64,000 nucleotides of DNA, taken from the NCBI GenBank assembly GCA_964487355.1, contig CAZAPS010000002.1, positions 44,594 to 108,593 of the forward strand, given 5' to 3'. Made by a program: the position numbers and the translations under genes. Each line of letters starts with the position of its first letter. Position 1 is the stretch's first letter. Shown piece by piece: positions 33,947-42,451 of the stretch. The DNA comes from JAXGYX01 sp964487355. Lineage in GTDB: Bacteria > Bacillota > Clostridia > Saccharofermentanales > Fastidiosipilaceae. The notes beneath the pieces were generated by a model. It worked only from the letters and a program-made list of their open reading frames with translations. It was not told the DNA's origin and ran no database searches.

Positions 33947-36900
33947 TCAAAACGCTTCCTCAGTGGAGGTGACCTCCGCGTCAACCAGAACGCCACCTGT
34001 CTCGTCAAGCTCACCGGTGCTAAAGCCGGAGTGGGCCAAGCCTTTTTCCGAGAGACCGTCATCGTCGCTTCCGTATTCACCCATCGCGTTCTTGTCATAT
34101 TCGGGAACGTCGACCCCTTCTTCTGAAGATTCCTTGATCTCGATGACATCGTCATCCTCAGAAAAGATCTGGACATCCAGACACAGGCTTTGCATCTCTT
34201 TGACCAGGACTTTGAAGGATTCGGGCACGCCCGTGTCGGGAATATTCTCACCTTTGACGATCGCCTCATATGTCTTGGTGCGTCCGGTGATGTCGTCCGA
34301 TTTAACCGTCAAAATTTCACGCAGTGTGTATGACGCGCCATAAGCCTGCAGCGCCCACACTTCCATCTCACCAAACCGCTGTCCGCCAAATTGGGCTTTG
34401 CCGCCAAGCGGCTGTTGTGTGACCAGTGAGTAAGGTCCGATAGAACGGGCATGAATCTTGTCATCAACAAGATGGTGCAGTTTAAGGTAGTACATGATCC
34501 CCACTGTGGAGCGATTTTCAAACGCTTCGCCCGTGCGGCCATCGAACAGCACGACTTTTCCGTCGTCATCGATGTCGGCGGACTGAAACGCCTCGCGCAC
34601 ATCCACCTCGGTCGCGCCATCAAAGACCGGCGTCGCGACTTTCCAGCCGAGCGCGCGGCAGGCTCTGCCCAGGTGAACCTCAAGCAACTGCCCGATGTTC
34701 ATACGTGAAGGCACACCAAGCGGATTCAGGACAATATCGAGAGGGGTTCCGTCCGGTAGGAAAGGCATATCCTCTTCGGGTAATATACGGGAGACCACAC
34801 CCTTGTTGCCGTGGCGTCCGGCCATTTTATCGCCAACCGATATTTTTCGTTTCTGCGCGATATAGACTCGTACCAGACGGTTCACGCCATGTTTCAAATC
34901 ATCATCATTGTCGCGGTTGAATTCTTTGATATCCACCACAATGCCATATTCTCCATGTGGCACTCGCACCGAGGTGTCGCGCACCTCACGAACTTTCTCG
35001 CCAAAGATCGCACGATACAGGCGCTCTTCCGGCGTCATCTCAGTCTCACCTTTCGGCGTGACCTTACCAACCAGGATGTCGCCCGCGTGCACTTCAGCGC
35101 CGATTCGAATGATGCCGCGGTCGTCGAGATCTTTCATCGCGTCGTCACCAACGTTGGGGATTTCACGGGTAATCTCTTCCGGACCAAGTTTTGTGTCACG
35201 CGCCTCGCACTCGTACTCCACGATGTGAATCGAGGTATAGACATCATCGCGCACCAGGCGCTCATTGATCAGCACGGCGTCTTCGTAGTTGTAGCCTTCC
35301 CAGCTCAAAAATCCGATCAGCGCGTTCTTTCCGAGCGCCAACTCTCCGTTGTCGGTCGAAGGCCCATCCGCCAAAATCTCACCTTTTTGAACCGTGTCGC
35401 CAACTTTGACCAGAGGACGCTGATTGATACAAGTGCTTTGGTTTGAACGTTGGTATTTAATCAGTTCATAAGAGTCGGAGCTGGTCGGTCCGGTGGCGAC
35501 CACAATCTTGTCGGACGCGACGAATGACACCTCGCCATCATGTTTGGCGATCACACAGACACCGGAATCCTTCGCGGCGTGGTACTCCATGCCGGTACCG
35601 ATGATCGGCGATTCGGTGCGGATCAGTGGAACAGCCTGACGCTGCATGTTCGAGCCCATCAGAGCTCGGTTCGCGTCATCGTTGCCCAAAAAAGGAATAA
35701 GGGAGGTCGCGACGGAAACCTGTTGTTTCGGCGACACGTCCATCAAATCGACTTTGTCGTGTTCCACCTCAAGAAATTTATCCAGCCAGCGGCAGGTGAC
35801 CTTTCTCGCGACAAACTGATTGTTCTCGTCGAGCGGTTCGTTCGCCTGAGCGATATAGTAATAGTCCTCCGTGTCGGCGGATAGATAGACAACCTCATCG
35901 GTCACTCGCTCGTTTTCTTTGTCGTAAACTCGGTATGGCGTTTCGATGAAACCATATTTATTCACTTTCGCGTAAGTCGCAAGTGAGTTGATCAACCCGA
36001 TGTTTGGTCCCTCCGGCGTCTCAATCGGACACATGCGGCCATAATGTGAGGTGTGGACATCACGCACTTCAAAGTTGGCGCGGTCTCTGCTCAAACCACC
36101 CGGTCCAAGAGCGGACAGTCTACGCTTATGAGTCAGCTCAGCCAACGGATTGGGTTGATCCATAAATTGTGAAAGCTGAGAAGATCCAAAAAACTCTTTA
36201 ATCGCCGCGCTGACAGGTCTGGTGTTAACCAGCATCTGTGGCGTGACCGTGGTGATGTCGGCGACCGAACCCATTCTCTCGCGGACCACGCGTTCCATAC
36301 GGGCAAATCCGACACGCACCTGGTTTTGCAGCAATTCGCCAACCGAGCGGACGCGGCGATTGCCGAGATGATCGATATCATCTATATCACCGACATGGTG
36401 AAACAGACCCAGCATATAACTGACTGAAGCGACAATGTCCTCCACTGTCAGATGTTTAGGCGCCAAGTCATAGCGGCGCCTGGACAGCTTGTCCGACAAC
36501 AATTTGACCAAATCACCGGAAGGAGTTTGCTCCAATTCGGCGTCCACCTCCGCGATGATCTCGCGCAACACACCTGTCCGTACCATTTCGGTCACACCGC
36601 ATGCCTCGGGATTCAGACCGTCCAACGACTCTTCTCCGTAGATGTTGACAAGAAAATCCAACGTCTCTACCCGGGCGTTGCCGATGACTTGAACGACATC
36701 GGTGGATTCATGCACGGTGTCTCCGACTGTGTGAATCGGGTTGATCGCAACTCGATTGACCCCATGCATTTGAATTTCCCGGGCTATCTCAGCGGAAATC
36801 AAGGTGCCCGCCTCGACAAGCAGCTCGCCTTCGGGGCTGATGACCGTTTCCGCCGCGCGGTGACCGACCAAACGAGTATGCAGCGCGAATTTTTTATTCA

Positions 36901-37729
36901 GCTTAAAAATACCGACCTTCGCCAGATCGTAACGCCGGGCGTCAAAGAACATATTGTTTAGCAGTGTCTCGGCACCTTCGACGGATACCGGCTCACCGGG
37001 ACGCAGCTTGCGATAGAGTTCCTGCAAGCCCTCCTCGCGATTGCGACAGGGATCTTTCTCAAGTGTGGCGAGCAGTCTGCGGTCCTCACCAAAAGTATCG
37101 ATGATCTCCTGATTTGTGCTAAAGCCCAACGAGCGCAAAAAAATCGTCAAGGGAAATTTACGCGCGCGATCGACACGAATCGAAACAATTTCATTCGCGT
37201 CGGTTTCATATTCAATCCAGGCCCCTCGATTGGGGATCAGCTGAGAAAAATAAATTGTTTTATCCGTCTTCGCGTCCACACCCTGTGTGTAGTACGCGCC
37301 CGGCGAGCGAACAAGCTGCGAGATGATCACTCGCTCCGCTCCGTTGATGATGAACGTCCCGGTGTCGGTCATGATCGGAAATTCGCCTATATAGACCTGC
37401 TGTTCGACCACATCCTCCTCACCTTTTTCCAAACGCACCTTAACGCGCAAAGGAGCCGCGAAATTCGCGTCTCTCTCTCTACATTCAGCGATCGGATAGG
37501 TGGGATGTTCAATATCGAATTCTTTACCCACAAAAGAAAGTTTCAAGTCCCCTGAGTAATCCATCAAGGGCGAAATGTCGTCCAGAACTTCCTGGAGTCC
37601 GGAATCTAAAAACCATTGATAGGAATTTTTTTGGATCTCTACCAAATTTGGCATGTCGATGATATCTTTAATACTCGAATACGACATGCGCTCACTTCTG
37701 CCCAATTTAACAGGATGGGGATACGCCAT
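33947..37729 (-). CDS. rpoB: DNA-directed RNA polymerase subunit beta
   Basis: β subunit, 1260 residues, beginning with the family-typical KLGRSERMSYSSI. The rifampicin-binding cluster reads SSQLSQFMDQPNPLAELTHK then RRLSALGPGG. The Asp516, His526 and Ser531 equivalents (E. coli numbering) are the sensitive wild-type residues. The acidic tail after ~1185 is rich in Asp and Glu. GAGGTGG lies 5 nt before the start. Unlike the common arrangement, no rplJ-rplL genes precede it; the next gene upstream on the transcribed strand is the foldase. Confidence 0.97.
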   Translation of the reverse strand: MAYPHPVKLGRSERMSYSSIKDIIDMPNLVEIQKNSYQWFLDSGLQEVLDDISPLMDYSGDLKLSFVGKEFDIEHPTYPIAECRERDANFAAPLRVKVRLEKGEEDVVEQQVYIGEFPIMTDTGTFIINGAERVIISQLVRSPGAYYTQGVDAKTDKTIYFSQLIPNRGAWIEYETDANEIVSIRVDRARKFPLTIFLRSLGFSTNQEIIDTFGEDRRLLATLEKDPCRNREEGLQELYRKLRPGEPVSVEGAETLLNNMFFDARRYDLAKVGIFKLNKKFALHTRLVGHRAAETVISPEGELLVEAGTLISAEIAREIQMHGVNRVAINPIHTVGDTVHESTDVVQVIGNARVETLDFLVNIYGEESLDGLNPEACGVTEMVRTGVLREIIAEVDAELEQTPSGDLVKLLSDKLSRRRYDLAPKHLTVEDIVASVSYMLGLFHHVGDIDDIDHLGNRRVRSVGELLQNQVRVGFARMERVVRERMGSVADITTVTPQMLVNTRPVSAAIKEFFGSSQLSQFMDQPNPLAELTHKRRLSALGPGGLSRDRANFEVRDVHTSHYGRMCPIETPEGPNIGLINSLATYAKVNKYGFIETPYRVYDKENERVTDEVVYLSADTEDYYYIAQANEPLDENNQFVARKVTCRWLDKFLEVEHDKVDLMDVSPKQQVSVATSLIPFLGNDDANRALMGSNMQRQAVPLIRTESPIIGTGMEYHAAKDSGVCVIAKHDGEVSFVASDKIVVATGPTSSDSYELIKYQRSNQSTCINQRPLVKVGDTVQKGEILADGPSTDNGELALGKNALIGFLSWEGYNYEDAVLINERLVRDDVYTSIHIVEYECEARDTKLGPEEITREIPNVGDDAMKDLDDRGIIRIGAEVHAGDILVGKVTPKGETEMTPEERLYRAIFGEKVREVRDTSVRVPHGEYGIVVDIKEFNRDNDDDLKHGVNRLVRVYIAQKRKISVGDKMAGRHGNKGVVSRILPEEDMPFLPDGTPLDIVLNPLGVPSRMNIGQLLEVHLGRACRALGWKVATPVFDGATEVDVREAFQSADIDDDGKVVLFDGRTGEAFENRSTVGIMYYLKLHHLVDDKIHARSIGPYSLVTQQPLGGKAQFGGQRFGEMEVWALQAYGASYTLREILTVKSDDITGRTKTYEAIVKGENIPDTGVPESFKVLVKEMQSLCLDVQIFSEDDDVIEIKESSEEGVDVPEYDKNAMGEYGSDDDGLSEKGLAHSGFSTGELDETGGVLVDAEVTSTEEAF

Positions 37730-37776
37730 TCAAACCACCTCAAATTCAGCTATTTCTCACTTTAACAAGCTTATTG

Positions 37777-37805
37777 ATACTATCATTTGAGGTTGATCAA
37801 ATCAA
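37777..37805 (-). promoter_or_regulatory. Candidate rpoBC promoter
   Basis: Minus strand: TTGATT (37800-37805), 17-nt spacer, TAGTAT (37777-37782), about 50 nt before rpoB. A perfect TTGACA at 37830-37835 lacks a well-spaced -10. The ~300-nt gap holds no gene that I can support. Confidence 0.5.
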
Positions 37806-37917
37806 TCGAAAAGTATAAATGTATTGGTTTGTCAAGAACAATTCCACATTTTAACGAAATTTTGTGATATGGCGCAAAAAATTGGTTAATTTTGTCAATA
37901 ATGATTTTATTTTCACT

Positions 37918-37962
37918 AAAAAAGAAGTGAACGATTGGCGATGCCGAGGATCCGTTCACTTC
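37918..37962 (-). terminator. Terminator after the foldase gene
   Basis: 10-bp stem GAAGTGAACG (37924-37933) with CGTTCACTTC (37953-37962), followed on the minus strand by six T. The 19-nt loop can form a small inner stem. Confidence 0.85.
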
Positions 37963-38028
37963 TTTCTGATAATTGAGTTTATCTTAATTCACGCGTTAAC
38001 GTGATTAGGCATAGCCCGTCAAACCAAT

Positions 38029-39567
38029 TTAATATTGTCTGATATACTTCATGCCAAATTTACTTTCAGTCACCTCATACTCAGACTTTTCTTTCAATGA
38101 TTCCATTTCGGCGTCAAACTCATCTTTGCGCAACTTGCGCTCGACATCCTGATACCAGACCGGATCATCGGCAAAGCTTTCAAAAAACATCACATGATAA
38201 CCGTATTTACTCTCCACGATATCCGTGTCTTCATTTTTTCGTGAAGTGTCAAAGATCCAATCGTTGAACTCATCAACCATCTGACCGTACGCGACATCGC
38301 TGAATAGAGTGGATTCGGCGGCCTCGCCGCTTTCCACCAGCTCATCTCCGATTTTCTCCATATCCTCACTTGAGCTGATCTTGCTTAAAACCTCTTCCGC
38401 CTGTTTTTTGGCGGCTGCTTTTTCCTTATCTGTCGCCTCGTCACGCTTAGCCTCAAACAGGATGTGCCTGACCGTGGGCAGATAAATCTCATTTTTCTGC
38501 CGTGAGATAAAATAGACAACCGTGAAATTGTTGTTACTTCCTTCAAGTAAGTTTTTGTCACCGGTCTCGCGCTCTTCAAACAGCCACTCAGCCATGTCTT
38601 TGTCGACTATCGCGTTTTTCTTCACCGTCTGCAAAGTACTGTCCGGCTCGTCGGTATATTTTTCAACCTCATCTTCAGACACATACTCCGGCAGCAAATC
38701 AACAAAGGATTCCTCATCTGTGATTTCGTCGTACATTTCTGTGACTTTTTCTTTTAGCTCCTCACGGGCGGTCTCAATCTGCTCATCTGTCAGTTCTTCA
38801 TCATCCGCCGAATTTTTAGGTAGCACAAAGATATGGGAACGAAAACTGACTGTGTCAAAATCATTCATATTTTCTTTATAATAGGAATCAACATCATCTT
38901 CTAAGATGTCGTAGGTCTGCGGATATTCCTCGCCAAACTGCGACGCCAACAGTGCCCGTTCCATGATTTCGCTTAGAATTTCCAGATTGGCGCCAACGCC
39001 ATATTGTTCAACCAACAAATTATTCGCGTCGATTTCGGTACCGTTTTCTTCAATCGTCTTGAGAATGGTATCCTCCACCCGCTGCTGATTCTCCTCGTTT
39101 AGTTTGATGTCATTTAGTTTCGCCTGATCAACACGAATGTAAGTATCCTGAATGGTCTCCCGTGTCAATCGATTGATGACTTCACCCCATGTCTCGTCGG
39201 AGTCTGAAAAACCGGCCTTTTGCGTCAAATCATATTGTCCCGTGACAGTTTGCGGTATCAGGCCCATCGAGGCGAATTGGCTTAGGTTGTTCGCGTAATA
39301 ATAGTTGTATTCGACGGTGCCGACTTTATTCTCACCAATTGAGAGCGGCCGGGCGATTCTCTGAGGCACGCCGACAGCGAACAACACCCAGACGGCAAGC
39401 ACCAGTGCCAAAGCCACCACCGTGATCGGAAACAAAACTCTGCCGAAGCGGCTGCCTGTGCGAATCGGTTTCTTGGATCCATCCTTAGCTTTCATCGCTT
39501 CCAGACGTTTTTCTGTCTTCTGGCGGCGTAGTGAAACTTTATCAAGGTTTTTTTCTTCGTTTTTCAT
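38029..39567 (-). CDS. Membrane-anchored peptidyl-prolyl isomerase/foldase (PrsA/SurA-like)
   Basis: A 512-residue extracytoplasmic folding factor. The basic N-terminus is followed by one transmembrane helix (about 48-72, LFPITVVALALVLAVWVLFA). Next come a SurA/PrsA-type N-terminal helical domain and a region resembling a parvulin core (SFRSHIFVLPKNSADD, about 248). A second parvulin-like domain starts at VRHILFEAKRD (about 377) and ends with ESKYGYHVMFF. No lipobox Cys, so it is anchored by the helix rather than lipidated as in PrsA. I start at ATG 39567 with TAGGAG 6 nt upstream. Very rich in Asp and Glu. Confidence 0.8.
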   Translation of the reverse strand: MKNEEKNLDKVSLRRQKTEKRLEAMKAKDGSKKPIRTGSRFGRVLFPITVVALALVLAVWVLFAVGVPQRIARPLSIGENKVGTVEYNYYYANNLSQFASMGLIPQTVTGQYDLTQKAGFSDSDETWGEVINRLTRETIQDTYIRVDQAKLNDIKLNEENQQRVEDTILKTIEENGTEIDANNLLVEQYGVGANLEILSEIMERALLASQFGEEYPQTYDILEDDVDSYYKENMNDFDTVSFRSHIFVLPKNSADDEELTDEQIETAREELKEKVTEMYDEITDEESFVDLLPEYVSEDEVEKYTDEPDSTLQTVKKNAIVDKDMAEWLFEERETGDKNLLEGSNNNFTVVYFISRQKNEIYLPTVRHILFEAKRDEATDKEKAAAKKQAEEVLSKISSSEDMEKIGDELVESGEAAESTLFSDVAYGQMVDEFNDWIFDTSRKNEDTDIVESKYGYHVMFFESFADDPVWYQDVERKLRKDEFDAEMESLKEKSEYEVTESKFGMKYIRQY

Positions 39568-39700
39568 GAAATCTCCTAATATACACGCCTCGGAACCGTC
39601 GCGGAAGGCGGCGAGACAGGGCAAAATTATTCTATATTATACACAAGATACATAAATGGTTTAACTTAACGATCAAGGTTTAAAATTACGTCACAAACGA

Positions 39701-40480
39701 TTAATACTCCAATGTAAAGCTTTTGTCAAAATACATTCGATATCCATCCAGCAACGCCTTTATCAAAATTCCGTGCCCTTCCTTGCCGTCCGGCCCCTGT
39801 GAAAGAAGATTCATTTGAAATTCGACAAAGTCATCAGAAATTTTCGAAGCGATTGTGGAATCTTTTTTCCTTCCAATACCTAAGATAATCGAGCCATAGT
39901 TTTTGTCCTTCATACAAAGCCCTACATAAAGATAAATGAGATTCAATAGCTCATAATACAATGTATATGCGGGCTCATATGCCGGATCTGAACGGTCGGT
40001 CGGCAAAGAATGGGGTATACGTGCGATTTCAAGGGCTTTAAGTAGTTTTTTATTGTTAAAAAACTGTTCCAGACTGCGCACACCTTTGCGTTGGTGCGAT
40101 TTTGGATTACTTGTGCGGGAAAAAGTCAACCATGTCTGAAGCTCACCCAGCCAGTTGTCCGCCCAACGCATCTCTTTTATCGGCGATTTACGATAGCGCA
40201 TGGACCATAGATCTTGCATTTGACGCAGACGGTTCATGTCCGTTTGCTCAGGTGTTTGCTGACTTAAATTTCGCTCCAGAAATAGACGCCGTTCCTCTCC
40301 GTCGGTCAACTGAACATAGTCCGTCAACAGTTTGGACATATGCTCATCAAAAGACAGCTTGGGTTCCACACGTTCTGCTTGAAAAGCGCCGCAGTGCACG
40401 CAAAATATCTTTTCCGCCGCCGGATCCGCGTTAAAGCGCCCATCGCAATTTACGCAGACATATTCTTTTTGCTCACTCAT
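39701..40480 (-). CDS. Zinc-ribbon protein of unknown function
   Basis: A 259-residue protein I do not recognise. It begins with a zinc ribbon (CVNC at residues 8-11 and CVHC near 27-30). The rest is mostly helical and soluble, with no transmembrane segment or signal. A segment FFNNKKLLKALEIARIPHSL lies near the middle. ATG 40480 has AAAGGA about 13 nt upstream. It lies between parB (59 nt upstream on the transcript) and the foldase gene, so a link with chromosome segregation is possible but only by position. Confidence 0.7.
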   Translation of the reverse strand: MSEQKEYVCVNCDGRFNADPAAEKIFCVHCGAFQAERVEPKLSFDEHMSKLLTDYVQLTDGEERRLFLERNLSQQTPEQTDMNRLRQMQDLWSMRYRKSPIKEMRWADNWLGELQTWLTFSRTSNPKSHQRKGVRSLEQFFNNKKLLKALEIARIPHSLPTDRSDPAYEPAYTLYYELLNLIYLYVGLCMKDKNYGSIILGIGRKKDSTIASKISDDFVEFQMNLLSQGPDGKEGHGILIKALLDGYRMYFDKSFTLEY

Positions 40481-40539
40481 GGATCAATTATTTCCTTTAT
40501 ATCATTAATATAGTTTCTATAAATATATAGAAGCCAAGC

Positions 40540-41517
40540 TTATCCTCTCGCTTCAAATATTTCAATAATCCGATCAAGGTCTTCATTAGAAAAGTATTCG
40601 ATCATGATCGTACCTTTGTTATTTCTATCTTTCAAACGAACTTTTGTCCCAAGCGCTTTGGCGCAGCGATCCTCAACCGATTTTATGCTCAGCTCGACCG
40701 CCCGGTCGGGAATTGTTTGTACGGGAGCCGGAGTGGGTTCTTTTAATAGCTGTTTGACCATTTTTTCGGTGTCACGCACACTCATTGAACGGCGTTTGAT
40801 CTGATTCGCGGCCTCGAATTGCTTCTCATCGTCAATGATTGGCAACAAAGCCCTGGCATGGCCGGCTGACAGATCTTCATCCAGCAACATTTGTTTGACT
40901 TTCGGCGACAAATTCAATAAACGAAGAATGTTGGCGATTGCGGGACGGCTCCGGCCCACAAGTTTCGACACTTCTTCTTGCTTCATGGAATACTCATCTA
41001 TGAGTCTTTTTAATGATTCTGCTTCTTCCAATGGATTGAGGTCTTGCCGTTGAATGTTTTCGATCAAAGCCTGCTGCAACACCTGTAATTCATTGAGCTC
41101 ACGCACAATTGCCGGTATGGTTGATTTGTCCGCTAATTTTGAAGCGCGCCACCTACGTTCTCCAGCGACAATCTGATAACCGGATTCCGTTTTGGTCACG
41201 ATAATTGGGATGATGACACCTGTTTCTCTGATTGACTCAGCTAAAGACTCTAATTCTTCTTTTAAAAAACGTTTACGAGGTTGTTCCATATTTGGATATA
41301 CATCATCAACTGGCAACTCCAAAATGACATCACCCGGCAGCCGCTCGGCACCGATATCAAGTCCAAGCCGCTGATTACTATCTTTTTGCTCGGTCGACTC
41401 AATCGTTTCGACCGAACGATCGCCACTTTCCTGCTCTTCCAACTTAGTTTCCGGTGTGGCAGCTGACAACAAGGCTCCCAAACCACGTCCCAACCCTTTT
41501 TGTTTAGGCGACGCCAT
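40540..41517 (-). CDS. parB: Chromosome partitioning protein ParB (Spo0J)
   Basis: Binds parS, spreads on DNA as a CTP switch in characterised members, and loads condensin. The 325 residues contain the N-terminal ParB/CTPase domain with IVAGERRWRASKLA (GERR box, about 116-129), the helix-turn-helix KQEEVSKLVGRSRPAIANIL (about 176-195) and a C-terminal dimerisation part. The N-terminal KQKGLGRGLGALL is the usual ParA-stimulating motif. Start ATG 41517 (AAAGGAG 7 nt upstream) overlaps the end of parA by 14 nt. Confidence 0.96.
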   Translation of the reverse strand: MASPKQKGLGRGLGALLSAATPETKLEEQESGDRSVETIESTEQKDSNQRLGLDIGAERLPGDVILELPVDDVYPNMEQPRKRFLKEELESLAESIRETGVIIPIIVTKTESGYQIVAGERRWRASKLADKSTIPAIVRELNELQVLQQALIENIQRQDLNPLEEAESLKRLIDEYSMKQEEVSKLVGRSRPAIANILRLLNLSPKVKQMLLDEDLSAGHARALLPIIDDEKQFEAANQIKRRSMSVRDTEKMVKQLLKEPTPAPVQTIPDRAVELSIKSVEDRCAKALGTKVRLKDRNNKGTIMIEYFSNEDLDRIIEIFEARG

Positions 41518-42292
41518 CGACAAACTCCTTTCTGACTCTTGCCATCACTTCTCTGGCCAGATTATGATACGCTTCTCCACCTTTTGATTTTTTGTCGTAA
41601 ATATTGATCGGCTGTCCGTAACTGGGCGCTTCGCTCAATCGAACATTTCGAGGAATGATTGTTTCAAAGACTTTATCACCAAAATAATTGCGCACCTCCT
41701 CGTTGACCTGGTTCGCCAATTGAATTCTTGAGTCATACATGGTTAGCACCACACCAAAGATATCAAGATCCGGATTTAATCCCGCTTTCACTAAACCAAT
41801 TGTGTCCATCAATTGTGAAACACCCTCCAACGCATAGTATTCACCTTGAATGGGGACAATGGCGCCATCACAGGCCGTCAACGCATTCAAAGTCAAAATA
41901 CCTAGAGAGGGAGGCGAATCGATCAATATGTAGTCAAATGATTGTTCCAAATCATTCAGCGACCGCTTTAACACTGATTCACGCTGTTCCATCGATACCA
42001 TTTCAATTTCCGCACCGGCTAAATCAATGGTGCCCGGGCAAAGATATAAATTTGATTGAATTGTTTCACGTTGAACATCATTAATTGAAACTTGATTGAT
42101 CAACACATCATAAGTCGTCAATCCCGGCGCGTTTTTGTCAAAACCAAGTCCACTCGTGGCATTTCCTTGGGGATCTAAATCCACCAACAAAACCCGTTGT
42201 CCTCGCATCGCCAAGCATGAAGCCATATTGATGCAAGTCGTTGTTTTTCCAACACCGCCTTTTTGGTTGACCAAAGCCAACTTAATTGCCAT
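41504..42292 (-). CDS. parA: Chromosome partitioning ATPase ParA (Soj)
   Basis: Deviant-Walker ATPase working with ParB in origin segregation; in B. subtilis Soj also acts on DnaA. The 262 residues start MAIKLALVNQKGGVGKTT, where KGGVGKT is the deviant Walker A. VDLDPQGNATSGLG, then IDSPPSLGILTLNAL, follow. I start at ATG 42292, 6 nt after GGAG. The promoter upstream overlaps a parS site. Confidence 0.97.
   Translation of the reverse strand: MAIKLALVNQKGGVGKTTTCINMASCLAMRGQRVLLVDLDPQGNATSGLGFDKNAPGLTTYDVLINQVSINDVQRETIQSNLYLCPGTIDLAGAEIEMVSMEQRESVLKRSLNDLEQSFDYILIDSPPSLGILTLNALTACDGAIVPIQGEYYALEGVSQLMDTIGLVKAGLNPDLDIFGVVLTMYDSRIQLANQVNEEVRNYFGDKVFETIIPRNVRLSEAPSYGQPINIYDKKSKGGEAYHNLAREVMARVRKEFVDGVA
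42062..42077. promoter_or_regulatory. parS: parS-like site inside parA
   Basis: TGTTTCACGTTGAACA matches 14 of 16 positions of the parS consensus TGTTTCACGTGAAACA. Intragenic parS sites close to parAB are common in Bacillota. Confidence 0.55.
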
Positions 42293-42331
42293 ACCATTCT
42301 CCAATCAGTACTTGAGATTTTCTGATAATCA

Positions 42332-42360
42332 ATTCTATCACGATTCCGGCCGATGTTTCA
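42332..42360 (-). promoter_or_regulatory. parAB promoter with extended -10
   Basis: Minus strand: TAGAAT (42332-42337) with an upstream TG (extended -10). The position of the -35 (TGAAAC, 42355-42360) lies within the parS site, so ParB binding could repress its own operon. Confidence 0.5.
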
Positions 42361-42369
42361 TGTGAAACA
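42354..42369. promoter_or_regulatory. parS: parS site upstream of parA
   Basis: TGTTTCATGTGAAACA, 15 of 16 identical to the consensus palindrome, between the gyrB terminator and parA. The ParB binding site expected close to oriC. Confidence 0.88.
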
Positions 42370-42383
42370 TTTAAAATATTTGA

Positions 42384-42419
42384 AAACTAAAAACCCGCCA
42401 TTTGTGAGATGACAGGTTT
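42384..42419 (-). terminator. Terminator after gyrB
   Basis: 10-bp stem with two G-U pairs (42391-42400 with 42410-42419), 9-nt loop, then TTTTTAGTTTTC on the minus strand. Confidence 0.8.
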
Positions 42420-42451
42420 AAGTTGGTTTATTATCAATAATATGAATTTGC

